Assembly (NCBI RefSeq): GCF_020176715.1 | Contig: NZ_JAIVMF010000003.1 | Coordinates: 62,001 to 126,000 of the forward strand | Direction of reading: 5' to 3' | From: Stappia stellulata | GTDB lineage: Bacteria > Pseudomonadota > Alphaproteobacteria > Rhizobiales > Stappiaceae | DNA: 64,000 bases | Part shown: in pieces, positions 47,955 to 56,476 of the stretch | How the letters are laid out: each line of letters opens with the position of its first letter | How positions within the stretch are numbered: the stretch's first letter is position 1 | Made by a program: the position numbers and the translations under genes | The notes under the pieces: generated by a model | The model's input: only the letters and a program-made list of their open reading frames with translations | What the model was told of the DNA's origin: nothing | Database searches by the model: none

Positions 47955-48287
47955 GTGTCTCTTCCCAGCACTCAGGATCTCGAGTGTTCCTCCGACCTCG
48001 AGAAGATCATCGACCGGGCGAAAACGGCGAGCGATTTCCTCAAGGCAATCGCGCATGAAAGCCGGCTGCTGATCCTTTGCATCCTCGCGGAGGGCGAGAA
48101 GTCCGTCACCGAGCTGGAAGAGCTCCTGTCCCTGCGCCAGCCGACCGTGTCCCAGCAACTGGCGCGGCTGCGCATGGACAAGCTCGTCTCAACCCGGCGG
48201 GAGGGCAAGACGGTATTTTACAGCTTGGCAAACGAAGACGCCCGGAAGATCATTGAATCCGTCTATGATGTCTTCTGCCGGGACTGA
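47955..48287 (+). CDS. soxR: ArsR-family repressor with SqrR/BigR-type cysteine pair
   Basis: The product is a winged-helix ArsR regulator: helix-turn-helix VTELEELLSLRQPTVSQQLARLR, wing STRREGKTVFYSL. GTG 47955 is chosen because GAGGA lies 7 bases upstream; the in-frame ATG at 47934 lacks a site. From this start the protein is 110 residues with cysteines at 42 (LLILCIL) and 108 (DVFCRD), 66 apart, matching the spacing in persulfide sensors SqrR and BigR. Formation of a polysulfide bridge would release DNA and turn on the sox genes. Place between soxS and the SoxT-like gene supports this. Confidence 0.87.
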   Translation: MSLPSTQDLECSSDLEKIIDRAKTASDFLKAIAHESRLLILCILAEGEKSVTELEELLSLRQPTVSQQLARLRMDKLVSTRREGKTVFYSLANEDARKIIESVYDVFCRD

Positions 48288-48369
48288 CACTTGGCAGGAC
48301 ACCCTGCGCAATCCCCGAAAAGAGGGCGCGCGGCACATCCGTTGACGACGCGATCGGGAGGCGCGAGCA

Positions 48370-49461
48370 ATGGACGTTGGCACAGCACAAACGGTGGCCC
48401 TTTACGGCTTCGCCGGCGGCGTGGTGCTCGGCCTGGCCGCGCGCGTTGGCCGGTTCTGCACCATGGGCGCGCTAGAAGACGCGTTTCTGGGCGCCGACCG
48501 GCGTCGCCTTCGCAGTTGGGCGCTTGCCATAGCGGTCGCAACAGCGCTGTCGCAGTCCCTCGCCTTTGCCGGATTTCTGGACTTCCACCATTCGATTTAT
48601 CTCAGCAACGGCTTTCCCTGGCTCGGCGCGGTTCTGGGCGGGCTGATGTTCGGCGGCGGCATGGCGCTGGTCGGCACCTGCGGCTACGGGACCCTTGCCC
48701 GCATCGGCGGCGGCGACCTGCGTGCCGTCGTTACCTTCCTGGTCATGGGCGTTTCCGCCTATATGGCCATGCGCGGACTGACCGGCGTGGTGCGTCAGGC
48801 ATTGATTGATCCCTGGATCCTGTCCTTCGAGGCCACTGGCGGCATGGCGCTCGATGGCATCTTCGACACGCTGACCGGCCTCCAGAGCGGCCCTTCCATC
48901 GGCCTGCTGATCGCTGCCGGCCTCGCCTATTGGGCGCTGAAGGATGCGAAATTCCGGGCTGAAACCCGCCTTGTCCTCAGCGGTATCGCGGTCGGACTGG
49001 CGATTGTCGGCGGATGGCTTGCCACCGGCCTCGCCGGCAGCGATCCCTTTGCCCCGCAGCGGCTTGAATCCTTCACCTTCGTGCGTCCGCTCGGCGACAC
49101 GCTGATCTATCTGATGACCTTCAGCGGGGCCACGGTGACTTTCGGTATCGGCAGCGTCATCGGCGTCGTCGCCGGAGCATTGGCCGGTGCGCTGTTCAAG
49201 CGCGAGTTCCGCTGGGAGGCCTGCGACGACGTGCGCGAGTTGCGCCGTCACATTGTCGGAGCGTTCCTGATGGGAACCGGTGGCGTGATGGCCTTCGGCT
49301 GCACCATCGGCCAGGGGATCACCGCCGCCTCGACGCTGTCGATATCCGCACCCGTGGTAATGATCTCGATCGCCATCGGGGCACGCGCGGGTCTCGCCTG
49401 GCTGATCGAGGGGAGCTTGCGCGGCGTCTTTGCCGCGCACGCGTTTTCCCGGGACGGCTAG
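48370..49461 (+). CDS. soxT: YeeE/YedE-family transporter (SoxT-like)
   Basis: The 363-residue membrane protein has about ten helices in two sulfur-transport repeats. Conserved cysteines are in GLAARVGRFCTMGALED and AFGCTIGQGITA, the motifs of thiosulfate-importing YeeE and of PmpA/B-type sulfur transporters. GGGAGG eight bases before the ATG supports the start. It follows the repressor gene by 82 bp and is probably in its operon. Thiosulfate or related sulfur uptake is inferred. Confidence 0.85.
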   Translation: MDVGTAQTVALYGFAGGVVLGLAARVGRFCTMGALEDAFLGADRRRLRSWALAIAVATALSQSLAFAGFLDFHHSIYLSNGFPWLGAVLGGLMFGGGMALVGTCGYGTLARIGGGDLRAVVTFLVMGVSAYMAMRGLTGVVRQALIDPWILSFEATGGMALDGIFDTLTGLQSGPSIGLLIAAGLAYWALKDAKFRAETRLVLSGIAVGLAIVGGWLATGLAGSDPFAPQRLESFTFVRPLGDTLIYLMTFSGATVTFGIGSVIGVVAGALAGALFKREFRWEACDDVRELRRHIVGAFLMGTGGVMAFGCTIGQGITAASTLSISAPVVMISIAIGARAGLAWLIEGSLRGVFAAHAFSRDG

Positions 49462-49536
49462 TCTCGCCAACCGTGCGATCCCGACGCCCGTCGATGGGCC
49501 TTGGCCGGGTTCGACGGGCAAGCGGCATCCGGGAAA

Positions 49537-49974
49537 TCAGGTCTTTCGCACCACCAGCACGGAAATCGGCGCATGCCGGACAACCCGCGCGGCATTGGGA
49601 CCGAGAAGGTAGTCCTTCAACTCCGGGCGATGCGACCCGATCACGATCAGATCCGCCTCGACCTTGTCGGCGGCCTCGAGGATTTCCTCATAGATGTTGC
49701 CGTGGCCGATCACCGCCTGAACGCGGATGCCCTTCGGGACCTGCGCATCGATAAATCCGTGCAATTCTTCCCGCGTCTTGTCGATCGCCGTCGTCTCGAA
49801 ATCGTCGGGAAAGAACGACCCGACGATGGAGCGCCCGAAATCGGGAACCGCGGTGAAGATATGCAGCACGCTTTCCGGCGACATGATCTCCTGAGCGGCC
49901 AGCACGACCTGTTTCGAAGACGCGACGTCCCCCAGATCGACACAGGCCAGGACGTGTTTGAACAGGGCGCTCAT
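49537..49974 (-). CDS. Universal stress protein UspA family
   Basis: The 145-residue protein has the UspA fold with a C-terminal ATP-binding signature GSHRPELKDYLLGPNAARVV (G-2X-G-9X-G-like) and the N-terminal KHVLACVDLGD strand. Its start overlaps the stop of the upstream TRAP permease gene by 4 bp (ATGA). In Halomonas a UspA protein, TeaD, regulates a TRAP transporter from the same operon, so a similar regulatory role is plausible. Confidence 0.87.
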   Translation of the reverse strand: MSALFKHVLACVDLGDVASSKQVVLAAQEIMSPESVLHIFTAVPDFGRSIVGSFFPDDFETTAIDKTREELHGFIDAQVPKGIRVQAVIGHGNIYEEILEAADKVEADLIVIGSHRPELKDYLLGPNAARVVRHAPISVLVVRKT

Positions 49975-52802
49975 GCCGGTTCCCCCTTTGCTGCCAAGCG
50001 TGCGTCCTTCGCCGTTTTCCGCCGGCGTCGCTGCAACATGTAGATCAGCCCCAGGAACGCCAGCGCGGGCACATAGAACAGCTCGCGCGGCGGTTGGGCA
50101 CTGGCAACCGCCAGCGTCTTGATGGTCTGGTCGAAATCGAACCCGGCCGCCTGGGCGGGCGAATCATAGACGGCATTGTCGACGATGAGCTTGTCGTCCT
50201 GGACAAGGATTTCCAGACCGAAGGCCTCGAGCCGCTCCGCGCCGGTCGGCTCGTCGCCGACCGGGATCATCATCGTCAGCGTAATGGGATCGCCGACATC
50301 GTCGAAGGCGTCCACCGTCGCGCGCAACTCCGACCCCGGCGCGGCATCGCCGATCACCTGCTCGATCTCCACCGGATCGACCGTGTTGAAGGGCGGATAG
50401 ACCATGTCCATCCAGAAGCCGGGCCGGAACAGGGTGAAGGCGATGAGGATCAGCGTCGCCGATTCCCACAGCCGCGACCGCACCAGGAACACGCCCTGCG
50501 CGCCCGCGGTGAAGACGAGAATCGCGGCGGTTGCCACGATGAAGACGATCACCCCTTCCATGAAGGTGACGTCGATCAGCAGCAGATCGGTGTTGAAGAT
50601 GAACAGGAACGGCAGCAGCGCGGTGCGCAACGAGTAGAAGAAGGCCACGAAACCGGTGCGGATCGGATCGCCGCCCGACACGGCCGCCGCCGCGAAGGAG
50701 GCAAGCCCCACTGGTGGCGTCACATCCGCCATGATGCCGAAGTAGAACACGAAGAGATGCACCGCGATCAACGGCACGATCAGCCCGTTCTGCTGGCCGA
50801 GCGCGACGATTACCGGGGCAAGCAGCGACGACACCACGATGTAATTGGCCGTCGTCGGCAGGCCCATGCCCAGGATCAGGCTGAGAATCGCGGTGAACAG
50901 CAGGATCAGCAGGATCTGCCCCTGGCTCAGGAACTCCACCAGCGCGGCAAGCACGGCGCCGACGCCGGTCTGCGACACCGCCCCGACGATGATGCCGGCC
51001 GCGGCGGTGGCAATGCCGATCCCGATCATGTTGCGGGCTCCGGCGATCATGCCGTCGATCAGCTCGGAGAAGCCCTGCCCCACCGTTCCGCCAAGGTCCT
51101 GCCCCCGGAACATCGCGAACAGCGGGCGTTGCGTGAGAAGGATGAAGATCATCAGCGCGGTCGCCCAGAAGGCGGAGAGCGACGGCGACAGCCGTTCGAC
51201 CATCAGGCACCAGATCAGGACGAAGACCGGCAGCAGGAAATGCAGGCCGGATTTCACCGTCGGCCCCGGCTCCGGCAAGCGCACCACCGGCTCGTTCGGA
51301 TCGTCCATTTCCAGTTTGGGAAAGACCGAGCAATACCGAACAAGCGCCACATAGACGGCAACAATCAGCGCGGAGACCACCCAAAGGGTCGCCTCGCCCG
51401 CCAACGCCTGCAGCACGTCCATGAAATAGAACAGGCCGAAGGCTGCGACCGCGGACCCGCCGATCACCAACGCACCCGTCGACAGGATGCGGCCACGGGT
51501 GTCGGCGTCCGTGCGCGCCTGGACCAGCTTGACGAAGGCAAACAGGATCGCCAGCACGATGACAATCGCCAGCAGGCGCATTTCGGCGGTTCCAAGCGCC
51601 TGGAAGGCGAGGAACAGGTAATAGACGCCACTGGCAGCGGCCAGCAGCACGGCCATGGTGATGCCGAAGGACAGCAACGCCCATTTCAGCGGCTTGACCT
51701 CGCCGGCGCGCGGCAGACCTTCCATACCCTGTTTCAGTGCTTCAAGGTGAACGATGTAGACCAGCGCGATGTAGGAGATGATCGCCGGCAGGAAGGCGTG
51801 CTTGACCACCTCGAAATAGGAAATGCCGATATATTCGACCATCAGGAAGGCGGCCGCGCCCATCACCGGCGGCATGATCTGGCCGTTGACCGAGGACGCC
51901 ACCTCGACGGCGCCGGCCTTTTCCCGCGAAAAGCCGACGCGGCGCATCATCGGAATGGTGAAGGTACCCGTGGTCACCACATTGGCGATCGACGAGCCGG
52001 AGATCAGCCCGGTCATGCCGGAGGCGACGACAGCGGCCTTTGCCGGACCGCCGCTGAAATGGCCCATCAGCGAAAAGGCCACCTTGATGAAGTAGTTGCC
52101 GGCCCCCGCCTTGTCGAGCAGTGCGCCGAACAGAACGAACAGGAACACAAGGTCCGTCGACACGCCAAGCGCGATACCGAACACGCCCTCCGTCGACAGC
52201 CACTGGTGATAGGCAACCGCGTTGAAGCTCGCGCCCTTCCAGGCCAGCAGCCCCGGCGCATAGGGCCCGAGGAAGGTGTAGCCGAGGAAGACCATCGCCA
52301 CGATCATCAGCGGCGGCCCGAGCGAACGGCGCGTCGCCTCAAGCAGGAAGATCACGCCCAGCACCGCCACGACCACATCCGTGGTGTTGGGGTTGTTCGG
52401 GCGATCCGCGAGGCGCGAGCCGAAGATGTTCTGCACCAGCTCGGTGTCGAACACGAAGAGATAGAGCGCGCAGGACGAGGCACCGATTGCCAGCAGCCAG
52501 TCGTACAGCGGCACATAGCGACGCGGCGACGTGCGGAACGCCGGAAACACGAGAAACGCGAGAAACAGCGCGAAAGCCAGATGGATCGGCCGGGCTTCGC
52601 GGCCCGAAAACACGCCGACGCCAAAGACATAGGGCAAGGGCGAGGCGATCCAGATCTGGAACAGCGACCAGGCAAGCGCCAGGCCGGAAATCAGCAGCGC
52701 AACATTGTAATTCGACGGATTGCGTCCGCCCGTGTCGACGGAAGCGACCAGATCGTCCAGCTCCGACGAGCTGTACTGGCCCTTTGCAGGTTCGTCGGTC
52801 AT
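49971..52802 (-). CDS. TRAP transporter fused permease (4TM plus 12TM)
   Basis: The 943-residue protein is a fusion of the small and large TRAP permease subunits of the TAXI type. The N-terminal part has four helices (ALLISGLALAWSLFQIWI and others). The large part contains FIKVAFSLMGHFSGGPAKAAVVASGMTG, ANVVTTGTFTIPMMRRVGF and LIGAVSQ-like repeats, with MGLPTTANYIVVSSLLAP and ADVTPPVGLASFAAAAVSGGDPI. A C-terminal extension carries a DUF3394-like domain. ATG 52802 is used. With the TAXI-binding protein upstream it forms one uptake system; the substrate is unknown. Confidence 0.93.
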   Translation of the reverse strand: MTDEPAKGQYSSSELDDLVASVDTGGRNPSNYNVALLISGLALAWSLFQIWIASPLPYVFGVGVFSGREARPIHLAFALFLAFLVFPAFRTSPRRYVPLYDWLLAIGASSCALYLFVFDTELVQNIFGSRLADRPNNPNTTDVVVAVLGVIFLLEATRRSLGPPLMIVAMVFLGYTFLGPYAPGLLAWKGASFNAVAYHQWLSTEGVFGIALGVSTDLVFLFVLFGALLDKAGAGNYFIKVAFSLMGHFSGGPAKAAVVASGMTGLISGSSIANVVTTGTFTIPMMRRVGFSREKAGAVEVASSVNGQIMPPVMGAAAFLMVEYIGISYFEVVKHAFLPAIISYIALVYIVHLEALKQGMEGLPRAGEVKPLKWALLSFGITMAVLLAAASGVYYLFLAFQALGTAEMRLLAIVIVLAILFAFVKLVQARTDADTRGRILSTGALVIGGSAVAAFGLFYFMDVLQALAGEATLWVVSALIVAVYVALVRYCSVFPKLEMDDPNEPVVRLPEPGPTVKSGLHFLLPVFVLIWCLMVERLSPSLSAFWATALMIFILLTQRPLFAMFRGQDLGGTVGQGFSELIDGMIAGARNMIGIGIATAAAGIIVGAVSQTGVGAVLAALVEFLSQGQILLILLFTAILSLILGMGLPTTANYIVVSSLLAPVIVALGQQNGLIVPLIAVHLFVFYFGIMADVTPPVGLASFAAAAVSGGDPIRTGFVAFFYSLRTALLPFLFIFNTDLLLIDVTFMEGVIVFIVATAAILVFTAGAQGVFLVRSRLWESATLILIAFTLFRPGFWMDMVYPPFNTVDPVEIEQVIGDAAPGSELRATVDAFDDVGDPITLTMMIPVGDEPTGAERLEAFGLEILVQDDKLIVDNAVYDSPAQAAGFDFDQTIKTLAVASAQPPRELFYVPALAFLGLIYMLQRRRRKTAKDARLAAKGEPA

Positions 52803-52946
52803 TGCGCTGCCCCCCAGTTGCGCGTCGTCACAGGTCACTGCCCCTGCGTCGCCGGGCAGTCGTCGGGTGCCCGACGCTTGAGCGTCAGGCACCCGGAAAC
52901 TCAACCGGCGCGGAAAGGGTCCCCTCCCGCGCCGGCTGCGTCCGGA

Positions 52947-53915
52947 TTACATCCAGCCGCGTTCCTTGTAGTATTTCACCGCGCCTTCATGAAGCGGGGC
53001 CGACAGGTTGTTCTTGATCATGTCGGCTTCCTTCAGGTTGGCGAAGGCGGGGTGCATCTTCTTGAAGCGGTCGAAGTTCTCGAACACCGCCTTGGTCACC
53101 TCGTAGATCACCTCGGGCGAGGTCTTGGTCGAGGAAACGAAGGTGGCGCCGACACCGAAGGTCGTCGTGTCTTCGTCCGTGCCGGTGTACATGCCGCCCG
53201 GGATCGTCGCCATCGCATAGAAGGCGTTGTCGTCGACCAGCTTGCGGATCACGTCGTTGTCGACGGTGATCAGCTTGGATTCGCACGACGTCGTGGCTTC
53301 CTTGATGGTGCCGGCCGGATGGCCGACGGTGAAGACGATCGCATCGATCTTGTTGTCGCAAAGAGCTGCGGCCTGCTCGGCGGACTTCAGCTCCGCAGCG
53401 AGCGCGAAGTCGTCGACGGACCAGCCCATCTTGTCCATCACGACCTCGAAGGTCGCGCGGGCGCCGGAGCCGGGATTTCCGAGGTTGACGCGCTTGCCCT
53501 TCAGGTCATCGAAGGTCTCGATGCCGGAATCGGCGCGCGCAACCACCGTAAACGGCTCCGGATGCACGGAAAACACCGCGCGCAGCTCTTCGAACTTGCC
53601 GTCAGGGAACGTGTCCGGCGCCGTGCCGTTGTAGGCATGATACTGCCAGTCCGACTGGGCGACACCCATGTCGAGATCGCCGGCACGGATGCCGTTGATG
53701 TTGGCGACGGATCCGCCGGTGGTATGCGTGCACTTGATGTCGTGCTCCGCCGACCCGCGGTTCACCAGCCGGCAGATGGCGCCGCCGACCTGATAGTACA
53801 CGCCGGTCTGACCGCCAGTACCGATTGTGATGAAGGTTTCGGCCTGGGCCGCGCCGGTAAAGGCGAGACCTCCGGCCAGCGCAACACCGAGCGCCGTCGT
53901 CTTGAGAATGTTCAC
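52947..53915 (-). CDS. TAXI-family TRAP transporter solute-binding protein
   Basis: The 322-residue periplasmic protein has a signal peptide (TTALGVALAGGLAFTGAAQA) and the TAXI features FITIGTGGQTGVYYQVGGAIC, GDLDMGVAQSDWQYHAYNG, LKGKRVNLGNPGSGARATFE and a cysteine-bearing ITVDNDVIRKL region. It delivers a substrate, often a dicarboxylate or glutamate-like acid in the family, to the fused permease 144 bp downstream. Closeness to the sox genes hints at an organosulfur substrate, but the sequence does not show it. Confidence 0.93.
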   Translation of the reverse strand: MNILKTTALGVALAGGLAFTGAAQAETFITIGTGGQTGVYYQVGGAICRLVNRGSAEHDIKCTHTTGGSVANINGIRAGDLDMGVAQSDWQYHAYNGTAPDTFPDGKFEELRAVFSVHPEPFTVVARADSGIETFDDLKGKRVNLGNPGSGARATFEVVMDKMGWSVDDFALAAELKSAEQAAALCDNKIDAIVFTVGHPAGTIKEATTSCESKLITVDNDVIRKLVDDNAFYAMATIPGGMYTGTDEDTTTFGVGATFVSSTKTSPEVIYEVTKAVFENFDRFKKMHPAFANLKEADMIKNNLSAPLHEGAVKYYKERGWM

Positions 53916-54295
53916 TGCAATGCCTCCCGTTTATTGGCTGCAGATTGACTGTTGCGACCCGAATGCCGCCGGCCGAGCAGATCGGCCGGGGGAACGACGG
54001 GTCGATTGTCCGGGACGATCACGGCCGGCGATGGCCACGCAGGCGACCGAAGATCTTGCGACCTTCCGACCGGACCCTGCGGACGAAATGCCTCGCGCAC
54101 TGCGTTCGTCTCGAAACCCGTTGCTGGGCACGAAAAACCGCCCCCCGCACGACCGCGCTTGTGCGGTCGCCGCTAGGTTAGACTGAAAAGACTCGTTTTT
54201 CCAAGCCCTTTCCCGAAGGTGAACGCACGCGTGGAGACACCGTCCCGGCGACAGAGCGCGCGGGCCATCGTCGCGGCAGACCTGCAAATCCAGAG
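53916..54295. other. 380-bp intergenic region upstream of the TAXI gene
   Basis: No coding frame with a ribosome site is seen. The right part of this stretch holds an inverted repeat CGACCGC/GCGGTCG with a 6-base loop (54150-54169). On the minus strand a T run follows only after 12 bases, so it is a poor terminator. The region must contain the promoter for the minus-strand TAXI-TRAP-usp operon. Confidence 0.4.
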
Positions 54296-54655
54296 CTATT
54301 CGCCCTGCCGGCCGCCGGAAATGACTTCGAGGAAATGCCGGCGAAGCTGATGCTCGTCCTGCCCGTCCCGCAGGCCCTGTCGCCACTGGTCGATCACCAG
54401 CCGCAACGCAAGCGTCTCGCGCGTATGGGGAAGTTCGGAGAGGTAGTTGGTGAAAAAGGCATCCAGCGCATGACGGTCGAGCGCGTTCTGGGCGATGAGG
54501 CCGTGAATCAGCGCCATCGTCGCGGCGATGTGCCCCTTGAGAAACTCGAATCCGGCAGCTCCGCCCATCGGGTCGCCGTCACGGTCTGGTTCGTCCGTCG
54601 AGCTGTCCGGCATCATTCCACCCATTGTTGCAACCGCGACATTCGCCGGCTGCAT
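54296..54655 (-). CDS. Conserved-looking hypothetical protein
   Basis: The 119-residue product is not recognised. It is soluble, with a Met/Asp-rich N terminus and an alpha-helical core (GFEFLKGHIAATMALIHGLI, DRHALDAFFTNYLSELPHTR, ALRLVIDQWRQGLRD). AGGG seven bases before ATG 54655 supports that start; ATG 54616 is possible. Codon use looks like the host chromosome rather than the prophage next door. No function is proposed. Confidence 0.6.
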   Translation of the reverse strand: MQPANVAVATMGGMMPDSSTDEPDRDGDPMGGAAGFEFLKGHIAATMALIHGLIAQNALDRHALDAFFTNYLSELPHTRETLALRLVIDQWRQGLRDGQDEHQLRRHFLEVISGGRQGE

Positions 54656-54923
54656 CGTGGCCCTGGAAACGAATGATCGTTTTCAGTTACTTGCGCGGCC
54701 GCGCGAACGCGTGACGCAACGTCATCCATCGCCACCTGGAATCCTATACCACCACAGAGTTGTCCACAAAGCGTAAATGGCGGGGGCGCTGCGTCAGCCT
54801 TGGCTGACGCATGTCATCCGCGCCGCGACACAGGCTTGCGGCCCCCAACTCTGGAAAAGCGGTCCAAAAGCCCAATCCGGTATTGCGACGCGTGGCGCGA
54901 CCGGATAGACAATCGCGCAGAGT
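54656..54923. other. Intergenic region before tRNA-Lys
   Basis: No gene is seen. It contains the perfect inverted repeat TGCGTCAGCC-TT-GGCTGACGCA at 54790-54811, with no T run, and the tRNA-Lys promoter should lie in the right third. The perfect 10-bp arms suggest a protein-binding site or an RNA hairpin of unknown use. Confidence 0.45.
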
Positions 54924-54999
54924 GAGCCGATAGCTCAGTTGGTAGAGCAACTGACTTTTAATCAGTAGGTCCAGGGTTCGAGCCCCTGTCGGCTCACCA
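54924..54999 (+). tRNA. tRNA-Lys (anticodon UUU)
   Basis: The 76-base gene folds as a standard cloverleaf. The acceptor stem is GAGCCGA/TCGGCTC, the D arm has AGCTCAGTTGGTAGAGC, the anticodon stem is ACTGA/TCAGT with loop CTTTTAA (anticodon TTT at 34-36), and the T arm is CAGGG-TTCGAGC-CCCTG. The 3' CCA is encoded at 54997-54999. An integrase gene pointing toward it begins a prophage on its 3' side, so its 3' end is the likely attachment core. Confidence 0.97.
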
Positions 55000-55049
55000 C
55001 TTTCAAGCAACTGAAAAAATTCAGCAATTCAGTTATTCTGTGAAAGTGG
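54997..55049. repeat. Nested inverted repeats abutting the tRNA-Lys 3' end
   Basis: The outer arms are CCACTTTCA (54997-55005, starting in the encoded CCA) and TGAAAGTGG (55041-55049). The inner arms are AACTGAA (55009-55015) and TTCAGTT (55028-55034). The short motif TTCAG also occurs as a direct repeat inside. This may be a terminator for the tRNA or part of the prophage left attachment site. Confidence 0.7.
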
Positions 55050-55072
55050 CGACCATGAACGAAATCGGAACA

Positions 55073-55111
55073 TGTGACTATTTGTGACTTTCGCTTGCCG
55101 TCACACGTCAC
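55073..55111. repeat. Cluster of GTGAC/GTCAC pentamers beside int
   Basis: Within 39 bases there are two GTGAC copies (in TGTGACTATTTGTGAC, 55073-55088) and two GTCAC copies (55100-55104 and 55107-55111) in opposite orientation. The cluster sits between the tRNA and the end of int. Repeated short motifs in this place resemble integrase arm-type or excisionase sites. Confidence 0.45.
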
Positions 55112-55131
55112 ACAGGTTCCGAAAACGTTCC

Positions 55132-56475
55132 TCACAGACCAATCTCCGTTTCCCCGTCCGCGTCGTACCAGGCGATCATTTTCGCGATGGCCGATGACGC
55201 CATTTCGGGATGCTGCGCGAGGTAGTGCTTGAGGATCTGCGTGCAGCTTTCGTGAGAGTGACCGGTGACGGCGGCGATCTCCGGGATCGTCGCACCGGCG
55301 AGCGCAAGCCAGGTCACGGCCGTATCGCGGAAGTCCATCTCCCAAAAGCTGGCCAGCGACGGACATGGGGCAACGACGGGCGGGCCTTCGATTCGGCCAT
55401 TGTCGACCGGCAGATGCTTGAAGCGCTCGTTCGACGGGCACAGAAGGCGCGATCCGCCCTCGCCTGTCGTCTCGCGCCATAAGCCATGCACGCCGATGCG
55501 TCGGATCTCGGAGTAGATCTTGCGGTAGTGATCCGGCTTGAACGGCTCCCAAGTCTTTTCGAACAGAAGCACATGCGTGTCGACGATGCCGGCAGCGCGG
55601 CGACGCGCGGCCGCGCCATCGAGCCGGCGCGTCAGCTCCGGCGATGCCGGCAGTTGCACGATAGCTCCGGTCTTCTGCTGCCGAAGCACGATCCGGTCGC
55701 GGATCTTTCCGCGCATCGTCAGCTCCAGCCGGTCGCCCTGGCGCTGTCCGGACCAGACGGCGAGCACGAAGCTGTCGCCCATCTCCGGCCGGCCGACCGC
55801 ATCGGCAACGTCGATCTGCGTTTGCAGCTCGGTTCGCGTGGCAAAGCGCACGCGCGGCGCGGGGGTCTTCATGCCGAGACGCATTGCCGGATTGGCTTTC
55901 AGAAGGCGGAACTTGCCGCGACGCAGGCCCCAGGAGATCGCGGCCGACATCACGCGCACCACGCCGTTCGCCGTCGACAGGCCGCGCTGCATGCGCAGGT
56001 CCTCATAGAGACCATAGAGAATGGTCTGGTCGAGCGCGTCGACATCTGCGCCCCATATGTCGGGCGCGGCCTGCTCGATGACGCGGGATTTCGCGCGATA
56101 GTCATAGCGCGTCTTCTCCGCCAGATCCTCGGTGACGGCCGGCGATGCGAGCCAGTCGTCAATCAGCTTCTGGACAGAGTAGCGCACACGCGGCGCGGCC
56201 GCGCGCGGCCGGCCCGCGGATCTCTTCTGCGCGGCCGGCTTGGTCTCCAGCCGCTTGGCGAACGCGGCCGACCAGTCCGTCGCCTCGCCGGCCGAAAACC
56301 ATTCGCCCTCGTTCCTGGTGCCCGGCATCAGCTCGGCCGGGTCGATGCGGCCGTCAACCGGATGGCGGAGATCCGTCGGCGCATGGCCGGCGTCACGCAT
56401 CTTCGGCCCCGGCGAGAAGCGCGGGCGCCCGTCGCGCCAGGAGACATAGGGGATTTTCAGTTGCCGCTTGCGCAT
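55132..56475 (-). CDS. int: Tyrosine-type phage integrase
   Basis: The 447-residue recombinase has an N-terminal core-binding SAM-like domain (VQKLIDDWLASPAVTEDLAEKT) and a catalytic domain with Arg in SGQRQGDRLELTM, the box II arginine in EMDFRDTAVTWLALAG, then TGHSHESCTQILKHYL with the second histidine and the nucleophilic tyrosine. The first histidine of HXXR is a methionine here. ATG 56475 is chosen; a longer frame adds unrelated residues. It is the last gene of the leftward operon, next to the tRNA-Lys target. Confidence 0.92.
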   Translation of the reverse strand: MRKRQLKIPYVSWRDGRPRFSPGPKMRDAGHAPTDLRHPVDGRIDPAELMPGTRNEGEWFSAGEATDWSAAFAKRLETKPAAQKRSAGRPRAAAPRVRYSVQKLIDDWLASPAVTEDLAEKTRYDYRAKSRVIEQAAPDIWGADVDALDQTILYGLYEDLRMQRGLSTANGVVRVMSAAISWGLRRGKFRLLKANPAMRLGMKTPAPRVRFATRTELQTQIDVADAVGRPEMGDSFVLAVWSGQRQGDRLELTMRGKIRDRIVLRQQKTGAIVQLPASPELTRRLDGAAARRRAAGIVDTHVLLFEKTWEPFKPDHYRKIYSEIRRIGVHGLWRETTGEGGSRLLCPSNERFKHLPVDNGRIEGPPVVAPCPSLASFWEMDFRDTAVTWLALAGATIPEIAAVTGHSHESCTQILKHYLAQHPEMASSAIAKMIAWYDADGETEIGL

Positions 56476-56476
56476 G

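Noticed and set aside
50094-53948. Open frame of 1284 codons antisense to the TRAP permease and TAXI genes
   Set aside because: The composition (Arg, His, Asp, Gln) is typical of an antisense reading of membrane-protein codons. The opposite strand encodes recognisable proteins.
54133-54169. Possible terminator hairpin CGACCGC/GCGGTCG with a T run on the minus strand
   Set aside because: The T run is 12 bases away from the stem, too far for an intrinsic terminator.
54760-54768. DnaA-box-like TTGTCCACA
   Set aside because: It has one mismatch to the consensus and stands alone. There is no origin-like cluster or replication gene nearby.
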